A program made the translations under genes and the position numbers. The notes beneath the pieces are model-generated. The model saw only the letters and a list, made by a program, of their open reading frames with translations. It was not told the DNA's origin and made no database searches. This document shows, in pieces, positions 43,601-52,372 of a stretch of DNA of 62,907 nucleotides. Position 1 is the stretch's first letter. Every line of letters begins with the position of its first letter. The DNA comes from an uncultured Alphaproteobacteria bacterium (lineage in GTDB: Bacteria > Pseudomonadota > Alphaproteobacteria > UBA8366 > JADFVY01). Where the stretch lies: positions 851 through 63,757 of the forward strand of contig CAMYKU010000010.1 in assembly GCA_947259105.1 (NCBI GenBank), given 5' to 3'.

Positions 43601-44081
43601 CCGGCTGATGGCCGCGTTCAACCAGGTCAACGGGCATTTCGAGGAGCTGTTCACCCGCCTGTTCGGCGGCGGGCGCGCGCATCTCGCGCTGACCGAGGCC
43701 GACGACCCGCTGGAGGCGGGGCTGGAGATCATGGCGAGCCCGCCGGGCAAGAAGCTGACGACGATGTCGCTGTTGTCCGGCGGTGAGCAGGCGCTGACCG
43801 CGGTGGCGATGCTGTTCGCGGTGTTCCTCACCAACCCGGCGCCGATCTGTGTGCTCGACGAGGTCGACGCGCCGCTCGACGACAGCAATGTCGACCGCTT
43901 CTGTTCGCTGGTCGACGAGCTGGCGCACAGCCGCGAAACCAGGTTCCTGCTGGTCACCCACCATCGCATGACCATGGCCCGGATGGATCGCCTGTTCGGC
44001 GTGACCATGGGTGAGGCCGGCGTCAGCCAGCTGGTTTCGGTCGACCTGGCACGGGCCGAGGCCCTGCGCGAGTCCGCCTGA
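40623..44081 (+). CDS. smc: Chromosome segregation protein SMC
   Basis: A 1152-residue SMC ATPase for chromosome compaction and segregation. Walker A is GPNGCGKSN (residues 31-39). Two long coiled coils (about 170-500 and 660-1000) flank a hinge near residues 510-640. The ABC signature LSGGEQ begins at residue 1051, and Walker B is PICVLDEVDAPLDDSN. It loads with ScpAB, which are not in this window. The start is a GTG. The Ala/Glu/Arg-rich coiled coil reflects the high GC content. Confidence 0.98.
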   Translation: MHFTKLRVSGFKSFVDPVELLIEPGMTGVVGPNGCGKSNVVEALRWVMGETSAKSMRGGGMDDVIFGGTTTRPARNIAEVILHIDNSDRRAPAVFNDTDELEISRRIERDSGSTYRVNGKEVRARDVQLLFADLATGAHSTALVSQGRISAMIGAKPIERRALLEEAAGIKGLHTRRHEAELRLRAAETNLERLEDVIVALEGQHQGLQRQARQAARYRRLSEQIRRFDAILLHRAWTDAMQTVAEADAGLGAARDAVAKRTAAAAGAAKVQAEAAAALPSLREAEVAAAAALQHLRLARRELDSEADRVASAQAQLEQRLQQIAADIERERTLETDAAEALGRLEAERETLAAAQAGEATLREAAAEALDAATRHVEEREAELQEATAQLAETEARRGALTRRISELGERIARLAARQAELEAERTKRTAALGDDATLSAAAQAVESAESEAERARAAQEAAETARAEAEDREATARTGLQEAQSALARLAAEERALAELLEPEEGSLFPPVIDAVTVETGYETALGAALGEDLYAPADRSAPVHWRRLPPVSMPPLPGDAVPLARFVMAPAEMTRRLAASGVVEDAAEGARLAELLTVGQRLVSRDGGLWRWDGFTVSPGAPTAAATRLAQRNRLAEIRPRREDAERAIAATQQAMDAARSAHEAAVAREREARDAVRAGFATLNTAREDHTRLTNARVAEESRLTSLIEALEAAQGDRAEADRERGEAETELSQLNDPTAARESVNAMRADLGALRATQAEKRSANDRLIAESERRSERLMSIDAEATSWRQRAAGAETRLADLNERLGKAEEERDALAKRPAEIEAQRDALMTQVDDAESKRSGAADLLAAGETALSEADRTLRAAEASQAEAREQLVRAEARQEQAEHDRTTVTARIREKLDVAPDRILGATGIDEDEKLPDGDTAATRLERLVRERDGMGPVNLRAEQEAEELREQVSSLQAEREDLLAAIARLRQGIGALNREGRDRLMAAFNQVNGHFEELFTRLFGGGRAHLALTEADDPLEAGLEIMASPPGKKLTTMSLLSGGEQALTAVAMLFAVFLTNPAPICVLDEVDAPLDDSNVDRFCSLVDELAHSRETRFLLVTHHRMTMARMDRLFGVTMGEAGVSQLVSVDLARAEALRESA

Positions 44082-44155
44082 AGCAACGTGGGACACGGCG
44101 AAAACCGCCGTTTTCTGAAGCTCTCGGGCGGGCTGCCGCAGCGCGGTATTGCGCC

Positions 44156-44184
44156 TTGACTTGGATTTTGGCCGTCAGTATGGT
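44156..44184 (+). promoter_or_regulatory. Promoter of the atp F0 operon
   Basis: TTGACT (44156-44161), 17 nt and TATGGT (44179-44184) form a good sigma-70-like promoter. Transcription would begin near 44191, 38 nt before the atpI-like start codon. Confidence 0.6.
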
Positions 44185-44228
44185 GCCCGCGCTTTTCGGC
44201 GCGGTGCCGGGCGTTTCAGGGGGCCGGG

Positions 44229-44630
44229 ATGGGTAAGGACGACAGGCCGCCCTCGCTCGACGAACTGGGGGAGCGGCTCCGCGTTGCACGTGAACACCAA
44301 GCGGCCGGTCGGGGCAAAGGCGATCTCACCGGCGGCCCCGGTGGTATGAGCGGGCTCGGCTGGGCCTTTCGCATCGGTGTCGAGATGGTCTCGGCGCTGG
44401 CAGTGGGGGTCGGGATCGGCCTTCTGCTGGACTGGTGGCTCGGGACGGGTCCCTGGTTCCTGGTCGTGTTCTTCCTGCTTGGCGCGGGGGCGGCGATCCT
44501 CAACGTCTTTCGTGCCGCCATGGGCTACGGCCTGGCGGTCGGTTACCGGAAGCCGGGCGAGGACGCGGCAGGGAAAGCAAAGAATTCGGATGCAGGGGCC
44601 CAGACGAAGGGTCGGCAGGGCGAACGGTAG
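44229..44630 (+). CDS. atpI: AtpI/AtpZ-like F0F1 assembly protein
   Basis: A 133-residue protein with a polar N-terminus, two membrane segments (about 50-70 and 78-97: GVEMVSALAVGVGIGLLLDWWLG and WFLVVFFLLGAGAAILNVF) and a basic C-terminal tail. This is the AtpI/AtpZ pattern; these proteins help c-ring assembly or Mg2+ handling. It is the first gene of the F0 operon. AGGGGGCCGGG precedes the ATG. Confidence 0.9.
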   Translation: MGKDDRPPSLDELGERLRVAREHQAAGRGKGDLTGGPGGMSGLGWAFRIGVEMVSALAVGVGIGLLLDWWLGTGPWFLVVFFLLGAGAAILNVFRAAMGYGLAVGYRKPGEDAAGKAKNSDAGAQTKGRQGER

Positions 44631-44641
44631 GCGAGGTCGAA

Positions 44642-45379
44642 GTGGCGGGTCCGCTCGAACAGTTTGAAATCCACCCCTATATTCCGATCGAGATCGGCGG
44701 GGTAGACCTGTCGTTTTCCAATTCCGCGGCCTGGATGGCGCTGGCAACCGTAACGGCGACGGCGTTTCTTACGCTCGGCGCGCGGCGGCGGGCCTTGGTT
44801 CCCGGGCGCATGCAGCTGATGGCCGAGATGGCCTATGAGTTCGTCGCGAACATGATCCGGGACAATGTGGGCGACGCGGGACGGCGGTACTTCCCGTATA
44901 TATTCACCCTGTTCATGTTCATTCTGTTCGGAAACCTGCTGGGGCTCATTCCGGGCAGCTTCACCTATACCAGCCATATCATCGTGACCGCCGCGCTGGC
45001 AGTCACCGTCATCGTCGCGGTGACCGGCATCGGCTTCGCCAAGCACGGAATGCATTTTTTCAGCTTCTTCGTGCCCAAGGGCGTACCGGCCCCGATGCTG
45101 CTGATGATGGTCCCGATCGAGATCATTTCCTATCTGTCGCGGCCGGTCAGCCTGTCGATCCGGTTGTTCGCGAACATGATGGCCGGACATACCATGATCA
45201 AGGTGTTCGCTGGATTCGTCGTTCCGCTGGGTGCGGCGACACTGGGTCTCGGCGGCCTTGCGCCGATCGCGATGAACGTGGCGCTGACCGGATTCGAATT
45301 GCTCGTCGCCTTCCTGCAGGCTTATGTCTTCACCGTATTGACATGCCTGTATCTGAACGACGCGCTGAACCTTCACTAG
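44642..45379 (+). CDS. atpB: ATP synthase F0 subunit a
   Basis: A 245-residue membrane protein forming the proton half-channels. The key Arg is in [14 protein letters not shown], and the conserved [25 protein letters not shown] closes the protein. The N-terminus [22 protein letters not shown] is typical of alphaproteobacteria. The GTG start has GAGG 6 nt upstream, 11 nt after the atpI stop. Confidence 0.97.
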   Translation: MAGPLEQFEIHPYIPIEIGGVDLSFSNSAAWMALATVTATAFLTLGARRRALVPGRMQLMAEMAYEFVANMIRDNVGDAGRRYFPYIFTLFMFILFGNLLGLIPGSFTYTSHIIVTAALAVTVIVAVTGIGFAKHGMHFFSFFVPKGVPAPMLLMMVPIEIISYLSRPVSLSIRLFANMMAGHTMIKVFAGFVVPLGAATLGLGGLAPIAMNVALTGFELLVAFLQAYVFTVLTCLYLNDALNLH

Positions 45380-45438
45380 GGCGGCCTGGGACCTGGGCCG
45401 CGGATCTTTTCTGGACCAATAGACGGGGAACCAAGACT

Positions 45439-45663
45439 ATGGAACTTGATGCCGCTAAGATGATCGGCGCAGGCCTTGCCGTGATCGGACTGTCCGGCGT
45501 GGGTGTCGGTATCGGCAATATCTTTTCATCGCTGATCGGCTCGATCGCTCGCAACCCGGCAACGCGCCCGCAGATCTTCCCGATGGCGATGCTGGGCTTC
45601 GCTCTGGTCGAGGCGGTGGCGCTGTACGCCCTGCTGATCTCGTTCCTGATCCTCTTTGCCTGA
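45439..45663 (+). CDS. atpE: ATP synthase F0 subunit c
   Basis: A 74-residue two-helix protein of the rotor ring. The glycine-rich helix 1 is [20 protein letters not shown], the polar loop is RNPATRPQ, and the essential carboxylate is E58 in [13 protein letters not shown]. Length and loop are normal for a proton-type ring. It is third in the F0 operon. Confidence 0.98.
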   Translation: MELDAAKMIGAGLAVIGLSGVGVGIGNIFSSLIGSIARNPATRPQIFPMAMLGFALVEAVALYALLISFLILFA

Positions 45664-45751
45664 GGCGCACACGGCGGCACTCCCCGGCACCACAACGCGG
45701 GGCCAGTAACCACTTCGCTCTGCGGACGAGGCAAACACAGGAATCGTATTG

Positions 45752-46339
45752 ATGGTCACACCCGTCAGATCCATCGCAATAGCCGCACTTGCAGTGACGC
45801 CCGCCCTGGTCCCCGGTGCTGCTCTCGCAGCAGCCGAGGGCGGCGGCATGCCCCAGTTCGATTCCACCACCTTCCCCTCGCAGCTGTTCTGGCTGGCCAT
45901 CATCCTGGTGTTGTTCTTCATCGCCATGCGCAGCAACGCACTGCCGAAGATCGGCGGGGCGCTCGAGGCGCGGCGGCAGAAGATAGACGACGATCTCGAC
46001 AGGGCGGCGGGGTATCGCGAGGAAGCCGAAGCGGCCATGGCGGCATACGAGAAGGCGCTGGCCGAGGCGGCCGAGGAAGCCCACGCAATCCAGCGCGAGG
46101 CCGCTGAGACCATTGCTGCGAAAGCGGCAGAACGGCGGTCTGCGGTGGCGGCGCGGCTGGCTGACGACACCAAGGCGGCGGAGGCGCGGATCGCGGCGGC
46201 CAAGATGCCAGCTATCGCAAGCCTTGAGGACGTCGCGGCAGATGTGGTTCAGCAGGCCGCCGCCAAGCTTGCCGGCGTGAAAGTATCGGAGACCGACGCC
46301 AAGGCGGCGGTCAAGAGCGTCCTCAAGGAAACCGGCTGA
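45752..46339 (+). CDS. atpF': ATP synthase F0 subunit b'
   Basis: A 195-residue peripheral-stalk subunit. A leader-like N-terminus (ending ALA-A) is followed by MPQFDSTTFPSQLFWLAIILVLFFIAM, the membrane segment, and a long Ala/Glu/Arg coiled coil. Alphaproteobacteria have separate b' and b genes. The ATG at 45752 is preferred over an adjacent TTG, with AGGA 9 nt upstream. The stop overlaps the next gene's start. Confidence 0.93.
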   Translation: MVTPVRSIAIAALAVTPALVPGAALAAAEGGGMPQFDSTTFPSQLFWLAIILVLFFIAMRSNALPKIGGALEARRQKIDDDLDRAAGYREEAEAAMAAYEKALAEAAEEAHAIQREAAETIAAKAAERRSAVAARLADDTKAAEARIAAAKMPAIASLEDVAADVVQQAAAKLAGVKVSETDAKAAVKSVLKETG

Positions 46340-46830
46340 TGGAGGATCTCTGGCACAGCACCACCTTCTGGGCGGGCGTGGCGTTTGTGATCTTCGTCGT
46401 CCTCGCCTATGGGCCGGGGAAACGTATTCTGATCGGTGCGCTCGACGGGCGGATCGCAAAGATCCGTGAGGAAATCGAGGAAGCGCAGCGGCTGCGCGAA
46501 GAAGCCCAGTCGGCCCTTGCCAGTTATCAGCGCCGGCAGCGCGAGGCCTTGCAGGAGGCCGAAAAGATCATCGAACACGCGCGTGAGGAGACCGAGCGTA
46601 CCAGGGCCCGCGCCGAGGCGGAACTCGAGGAATCGATAAAGCGCCGCGAACAGCAGGCGACCGACAAGATCGCCCAGGCCGAGGCGGCGGCGCTCGACGA
46701 TATCCGCAACAGGGCCGTGGAACTGGCAATCGGCGCAACGGCAAGACTCCTCGAGGAGAAGCTGGCCGGCAAGGCGGGCGAAAAGTCGGTCTCCGAGGCG
46801 ATCAAGGATCTGTCCGACAAGCTGCACTGA
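46339..46830 (+). CDS. atpF: ATP synthase F0 subunit b
   Basis: A 163-residue peripheral-stalk subunit: the N-terminal membrane segment TTFWAGVAFVIFVVLAYGPG, then a coiled coil to the C-terminus (ERTRARAEAELEESIKRREQQATDKIAQAEAAALDDIRNRAVELAIGATARLLEEKL). It overlaps atpF' by one base. The F0 operon ends here. The F1 genes are not in the window, as is usual for Rhodospirillales-type alphaproteobacteria, where F0 and F1 are separate. Confidence 0.96.
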   Translation: MEDLWHSTTFWAGVAFVIFVVLAYGPGKRILIGALDGRIAKIREEIEEAQRLREEAQSALASYQRRQREALQEAEKIIEHAREETERTRARAEAELEESIKRREQQATDKIAQAEAAALDDIRNRAVELAIGATARLLEEKLAGKAGEKSVSEAIKDLSDKLH

Positions 46831-46893
46831 GCCGCCCGCAGCCAGGACGGCCTATCCCCGACGAAAACCCCGAACCGGGAAATTCCCTGCCGT

Positions 46894-47271
46894 TCAGCCC
46901 TGCTCGTCGGCGAAAGTCTTGTAGGCGGCCGCATCCATGAGCTCGTCGGCCTCCGAGGCGTCACTCATGCGCAATTTGAAGAACCAGCCGTTCGCTTCCG
47001 GCGACGCGTTCACCGTGGCGGGCTCGTCCGACAGCGCACCGTTGATCTCGACGATTTCGCCCGAAAGCGGGGTGTAAATCTCGCTTGCCGCCTTGACCGA
47101 CTCGACGACGGCCACCTCGTCGCCGCGGCTCACCGACCGACCGACCTCGGGAAGCTCGACGAACACCACGTCGCCCAACTGTTCCTGTGCGAAATTGCTG
47201 ATTCCCACCGTGGCGACGTCGCCGTCGACGGAAACCCATTCATGTTCCTCGGAAAACCGAAGATCGCCCAT
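46894..47271 (-). CDS. gcvH: Glycine cleavage system H protein
   Basis: A 125-residue lipoyl carrier that shuttles the aminomethyl group between the P, T and L proteins. The lipoylation lysine is in [19 protein letters not shown]. The N-terminus is [41 protein letters not shown] and the C-terminus NGWFFKL. The ATG at 47271 has GGAGG 9 nt upstream. gcvT and gcvP are not adjacent. It is convergent with atpF. Confidence 0.97.
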   Translation of the reverse strand: MGDLRFSEEHEWVSVDGDVATVGISNFAQEQLGDVVFVELPEVGRSVSRGDEVAVVESVKAASEIYTPLSGEIVEINGALSDEPATVNASPEANGWFFKLRMSDASEADELMDAAAYKTFADEQG

Positions 47272-47356
47272 CGCTATCAACCTCCGTTAAGCCGGTGGGA
47301 CGGTCCCCCCGCCCCGCAAGATTATCCGTCACACCCGCGATGTCAAACGCGGCGGT

Positions 47357-47899
47357 TCAAAACCCGAGTTTCAGCTTATTGTAGGAGAGTTCCTCGGGCG
47401 TGAGCTCGAATCCCAGATACAGCACATAGGCGCGTACGCTCCGCGCATCCGGCCGTGGAATCGTGATTTCGAGCAGGTCGGTACGCCGGATGTTCCGGCG
47501 TGTCTCGGGGAACGACTCCTGCACGGCAAAGGCCTTGCGGCCATGCACGGCCGGCTGCGGCCCGATGTCTTCGCCACGCTCCGCCACGGCGACGAAATAG
47601 CGGAACGACACCTCGCCGTCGCGGTTAGCCTGACCCCGCAGAACATCGATGACAACGCTCAGCTCTATGGCGATCTCGCCGCCGTCGTCGTCATAGTTGC
47701 ATTCGCCGACGACCCGCGTGAACGTGGCCTCGAACAGGATATCGGTGGGATCGCGGCCTGTTCCCTCGCCAAAGCGCGTCAGCTCGGACGGCTCGCCCAT
47801 GACCCGTGCTGACGGGCATGGCGCCAGGTCCTTGGCGTCGTCGCCGCCGCAGCCGGCAACCAGAGCCACCAGAACACCGGCCGCAACCAGCCGGATCAT
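47357..47899 (-). CDS. Putative lipoprotein, unknown function
   Basis: A 180-residue protein with a lipobox (LVAGC). The mature part begins with GGDDAKDLAPCPSARVMGEPSELTRFGEG and contains ILFEATFTRVVGECNYDDDGGEIAIELSVVIDVLRG and VRAYVLYLGFELTPEELSYN. Two mature cysteines (CPSA, GECN) could pair. It resembles outer-membrane lipoproteins of unknown role in alphaproteobacteria. It lies downstream of the CDGSH gene. Confidence 0.78.
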   Translation of the reverse strand: MIRLVAAGVLVALVAGCGGDDAKDLAPCPSARVMGEPSELTRFGEGTGRDPTDILFEATFTRVVGECNYDDDGGEIAIELSVVIDVLRGQANRDGEVSFRYFVAVAERGEDIGPQPAVHGRKAFAVQESFPETRRNIRRTDLLEITIPRPDARSVRAYVLYLGFELTPEELSYNKLKLGF

Positions 47900-47927
47900 C
47901 GGCCAACGATTGTCTCGCACAGCAGAC

Positions 47928-48167
47928 CTAGAGAGCCTTGTGGGTGCCGTCGCACAGCGGTGCATTGCCGCTCCGCTTGCACCCGCAAAAATAGACGGTT
48001 CCGGTCTTCTCGGCCTTGTACCTGACTGGCGTGAACTCCGTTCCCTTATGGCTGGCATCGCAGAAGGGCTGTCTGGCGTTCTTTCCGCAGCGGCACCAGA
48101 AATAGGACCTGCCTTGCTCCACTTCGACTGCGTATGGTTCTTTTTGTGGTATGTCGGGTTCGGCCAT
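47928..48167 (-). CDS. Dual-CDGSH iron-sulfur protein
   Basis: A 79-residue protein with two CDGSH-type motifs, CRCGKNARQPFCDASHKG and CGCKRSGNAPLCDGTHK. Each has three Cys and one His to bind a [2Fe-2S] cluster. Such small bacterial proteins are probable redox or cluster-transfer proteins. It is divergent from ispH, itself a [4Fe-4S] enzyme, with about 200 nt between them. Confidence 0.93.
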   Translation of the reverse strand: MAEPDIPQKEPYAVEVEQGRSYFWCRCGKNARQPFCDASHKGTEFTPVRYKAEKTGTVYFCGCKRSGNAPLCDGTHKAL

Positions 48168-48373
48168 ATGCGTCAGCCTTCGGTTTCAATCCTGTTCGCG
48201 TCTATGGTATCGTGGCGGCGCCCGGAAACTGCGGTTAAGCAACAATTGACGGGCCAGCGCGGGCGATACTAAAGATGCGCCGGTGCTTGTACAAGGCCCG
48301 CGAAACGCGAACCGGAGACCGGCGCCGGCCGCCGCGGCCGATGAACCGGAACCACAGGCGGGACAGCAATCCC

Positions 48374-49315
48374 ATGGCCCCATCCTTGACTGTCGTTCTT
48401 GCCGCACCGCGCGGTTTCTGCGCGGGTGTGGCCCGCGCCATAAAGATCGTCGAGATGGCGCTCGAGAAGCATGGCGCGCCGGTCTACGTGCGGCACGAGA
48501 TCGTTCACAATCGCCATGTCGTAAGCACGCTCGAGGCAAAGGGCGCCGTCTTCGTCGACGAACTGGACCAGGTGCCGGCCGACCGGCCGGTGGTGTTCTC
48601 GGCGCATGGCGTGCCGAAAAGCGTACCGATGGAGGCGCAACGCCGCGACATGATGTATCTGGATGCCACCTGCCCGCTGGTCAGCAAGGTCCATCACGAG
48701 GCCGAACACCACCATGCGGCGGGACGGGGGATCGTTCTGATCGGCCATGAGGGACATCCCGAAGTGGTGGGCACCATGGGGCAACTCCCCGAAGGAGCCG
48801 TCCAGCTGGTCGAAACGGTGGAAGCGGTGGCGGCGCTCGCGTTTCGGCCGGACGAGCCGCTTGCGTATATCACCCAGACCACCCTGTCCGTCGACGATAC
48901 TGCGGAGATCCTGCGTGCACTGAGGCAGCGCTTCCCCGATATCGAGGGGCCGGGCAGGGAGGACATCTGCTATGCCACAACGAACCGCCAGAGCGCGGTC
49001 AAGGCGATCGCGCAACGGTGCGATGCGCTGATCGTTGTCGGCGCACCGAATTCATCGAATTCCCAGCGGTTGGTCGAGGTCGCGCGCGGTGCCGGCTGTA
49101 GCGCCGCATTCCTGCTGCAGAGCGCCGATGAGATCGACTGGCGGCAGCTGGACGGCGTTAGAACGCTGGGTATCACGGCCGGCGCGTCGGCGCCGGAAGT
49201 CCTGGTGGATGAACTGATCGCGGCCTGCGGCGCGCGATACGATCTTTCGATCGAGGAAGTTTCGGTCGGCGAGGAGTCGATGCACTTCAACCTGCCGCGC
49301 GCCCTCAGCGCCTGA
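48374..49315 (+). CDS. ispH: 4-hydroxy-3-methylbut-2-enyl diphosphate reductase
   Basis: A 313-residue [4Fe-4S] enzyme that makes IPP and DMAPP in the last step of the non-mevalonate pathway. Cluster cysteines are visible in RGFCAG (C16), DATCPL and [10 protein letters not shown]. Other motifs are [45 protein letters not shown] and [12 protein letters not shown]. An in-frame ATG at 48341 is possible; 48374 starts nearest the conserved region. ispE of the same pathway is at 11.7 kb. Confidence 0.96.
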   Translation: MAPSLTVVLAAPRGFCAGVARAIKIVEMALEKHGAPVYVRHEIVHNRHVVSTLEAKGAVFVDELDQVPADRPVVFSAHGVPKSVPMEAQRRDMMYLDATCPLVSKVHHEAEHHHAAGRGIVLIGHEGHPEVVGTMGQLPEGAVQLVETVEAVAALAFRPDEPLAYITQTTLSVDDTAEILRALRQRFPDIEGPGREDICYATTNRQSAVKAIAQRCDALIVVGAPNSSNSQRLVEVARGAGCSAAFLLQSADEIDWRQLDGVRTLGITAGASAPEVLVDELIAACGARYDLSIEEVSVGEESMHFNLPRALSA

Positions 49316-49326
49316 CATTCCCGGAT

Positions 49327-50289
49327 ATGGCCGTCTATACCGAAGTCGGGGACGAGGACCTGGAGCGGTTCGTCGGGGAATACGATCTCGGCGCCGTGCT
49401 ATCGTGCAAGGGCATCGCCGAGGGTGTCGAGAACACCAACTATCTGATCCAGACCGACCGCGGCAACTTCATTCTTACCCTTTATGAAAAGCGCGTGGCG
49501 GAGGAGGACCTCCCGTTCTTCCTGGGCCTCATGGAGCATCTTGCGGGCAAGGCGATCCCCTGCCCGACGCCGGTGCACGGGCGTGACGGCAAGGCGCTGA
49601 GGCGGCTGTGCGGCCGGCCGGCGGTTATCGTGACCTTCCTGAAAGGGATGTGGCCGCGGCGCATCAGGACACAACACTGCACCGAAGTCGGCCGCGCGCT
49701 CGCCGCGCTCCACGTCGCGAGCGAGGATTTCGCGATGACCCGCCGCAACGCGCTGTCGGTGGACAGCTGGCGGCCGCTGCTCGAGGCATCGGCACAGCGC
49801 GCCGGCGAGGTGCAGCCGGGACTCGCGGATCTCCTCTTTCACGAACTGGAGTTCCTGGAATCGAGTTGGCCGAAGGGTCTGCCTTCCGGCATCTGCCATG
49901 CCGATCTCTTTCCGGACAACGTCTTCTTCGTCGGTGACTCGCTGTCCGGGCTGATCGATTTCTATTTCGCCTGCAACGATTTTCTCGCCTACGACCTGGC
50001 GACCTGTCTGAATGCCTGGTGTTTCGAGCGCGACCGCAGCTTCAACGTCACCAAGGCAAGGGGCATGCTGTCCGCCTATCGCAGCGTGCGCGCGTTTTCC
50101 GGCGCCGAACTGGCGGCGATGCCAGCGCTGGCCCGCGGCTCGGCCCTGCGCTTCCTGCTGACCCGGCTGTACGACTGGCTGCATCACCCGGAAGGCGCGA
50201 TGGTGCGGCCGAAGGATCCGCTGGAGTATCTCACGATCCTGCAGTTTCACCAGGGCGTCGCGTCGCCGGGCGCCTACGGACTGGACTGA
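49327..50289 (+). CDS. thrB: Homoserine kinase (ThrB2 type)
   Basis: A 320-residue kinase of the APH-like fold, unrelated to the GHMP ThrB. Motifs: [27 protein letters not shown] in the N-lobe, [35 protein letters not shown] with catalytic and metal Asp. It phosphorylates homoserine on the way to threonine. It starts 11 nt after ispH and precedes rnhA by 11 nt, so ispH-thrB-rnhA-pip looks like one operon. Confidence 0.95.
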   Translation: MAVYTEVGDEDLERFVGEYDLGAVLSCKGIAEGVENTNYLIQTDRGNFILTLYEKRVAEEDLPFFLGLMEHLAGKAIPCPTPVHGRDGKALRRLCGRPAVIVTFLKGMWPRRIRTQHCTEVGRALAALHVASEDFAMTRRNALSVDSWRPLLEASAQRAGEVQPGLADLLFHELEFLESSWPKGLPSGICHADLFPDNVFFVGDSLSGLIDFYFACNDFLAYDLATCLNAWCFERDRSFNVTKARGMLSAYRSVRAFSGAELAAMPALARGSALRFLLTRLYDWLHHPEGAMVRPKDPLEYLTILQFHQGVASPGAYGLD

Positions 50290-50300
50290 AGAGGGACTCC

Positions 50301-51703
<1,403 letters not shown>

Positions 51704-51746
51704 GCCGACGTCCGGTTTTTTTCGCGGCGCCCGCCCAATCGAGAAA

Positions 51747-51770
51747 GGGCGGCAGGTAATCCTGCCGCCC
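51747..51770. terminator. Bidirectional terminator-like hairpin
   Basis: A perfect 10-bp stem GGGCGGCAGG / CCTGCCGCCC with a TAAT loop, between the convergent pip and peroxiredoxin genes. No long T-run follows on either side, so it may act as a transcript end or stability hairpin. Confidence 0.6.
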
Positions 51771-51791
51771 CGATTTCCGCATGCCGCAGGT

Positions 51792-52274
51792 TCACACCTT
51801 GTCGAGCAGTTTTTCCGCGGCTGAAACGTCGAGTCCCGGCCGTTCCTCCACGGCCAGCGCCTTGACCACGCCGTCCTCGACGACCATGGCAAAGCGCTGC
51901 GAGCGCATCCCGAAGCCGCGCTCCGACAGATCGAGATCCAGCCCCATCGCCTTCGCCAAATCGGCGCTGCCGTCGGCCAGCATGTCGATCGCATCGCCGA
52001 CACCCTGGTCCTTGCCCCAGGCGCCCATGACGAAGGCGTCGTTGACCGATACGCAGGCGATCGCATCGACCCCCTTCGCCTTGAAGGCGTCCGCATGCTT
52101 CAGGTAGCCCGGCACGTGCTGGGCCGAGCAAGTCGGCGTATATGCCCCCGGCAGTCCGAACACTACGACCTTGCGGCCCTTGAAATAGTCTTGCGTGTCG
52201 ACCGGCTCAGGCCCATTGGCGCCCATGCGGTAGAGTGTCTCACGCGGTATCGAATCGCCTACGCTGATGGTCAT
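51792..52274 (-). CDS. Peroxiredoxin (Prx5/AhpE-like redoxin)
   Basis: A 160-residue thiol peroxidase of the Prx5 type. The peroxidatic Cys is in VVFGLPGAYTPTCSAQHVPGY (PxxxTxxC). Other motifs are VDAIACVSVNDAFVMGAWGKDQG and RSQRFAMVVEDGVVKAL. It reduces peroxides with glutathione or a thioredoxin-like partner. It is convergent with pip. Confidence 0.95.
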   Translation of the reverse strand: MTISVGDSIPRETLYRMGANGPEPVDTQDYFKGRKVVVFGLPGAYTPTCSAQHVPGYLKHADAFKAKGVDAIACVSVNDAFVMGAWGKDQGVGDAIDMLADGSADLAKAMGLDLDLSERGFGMRSQRFAMVVEDGVVKALAVEERPGLDVSAAEKLLDKV

Positions 52275-52372
52275 TGCTATCCCCCTATATTAGAGCCTGG
52301 TATGGATCGACTCCGGCTACCGGGCAAAATTGGCCGCGCCGGCGCATTTGTCCAGCCCTCGCTGCAGCCCGA

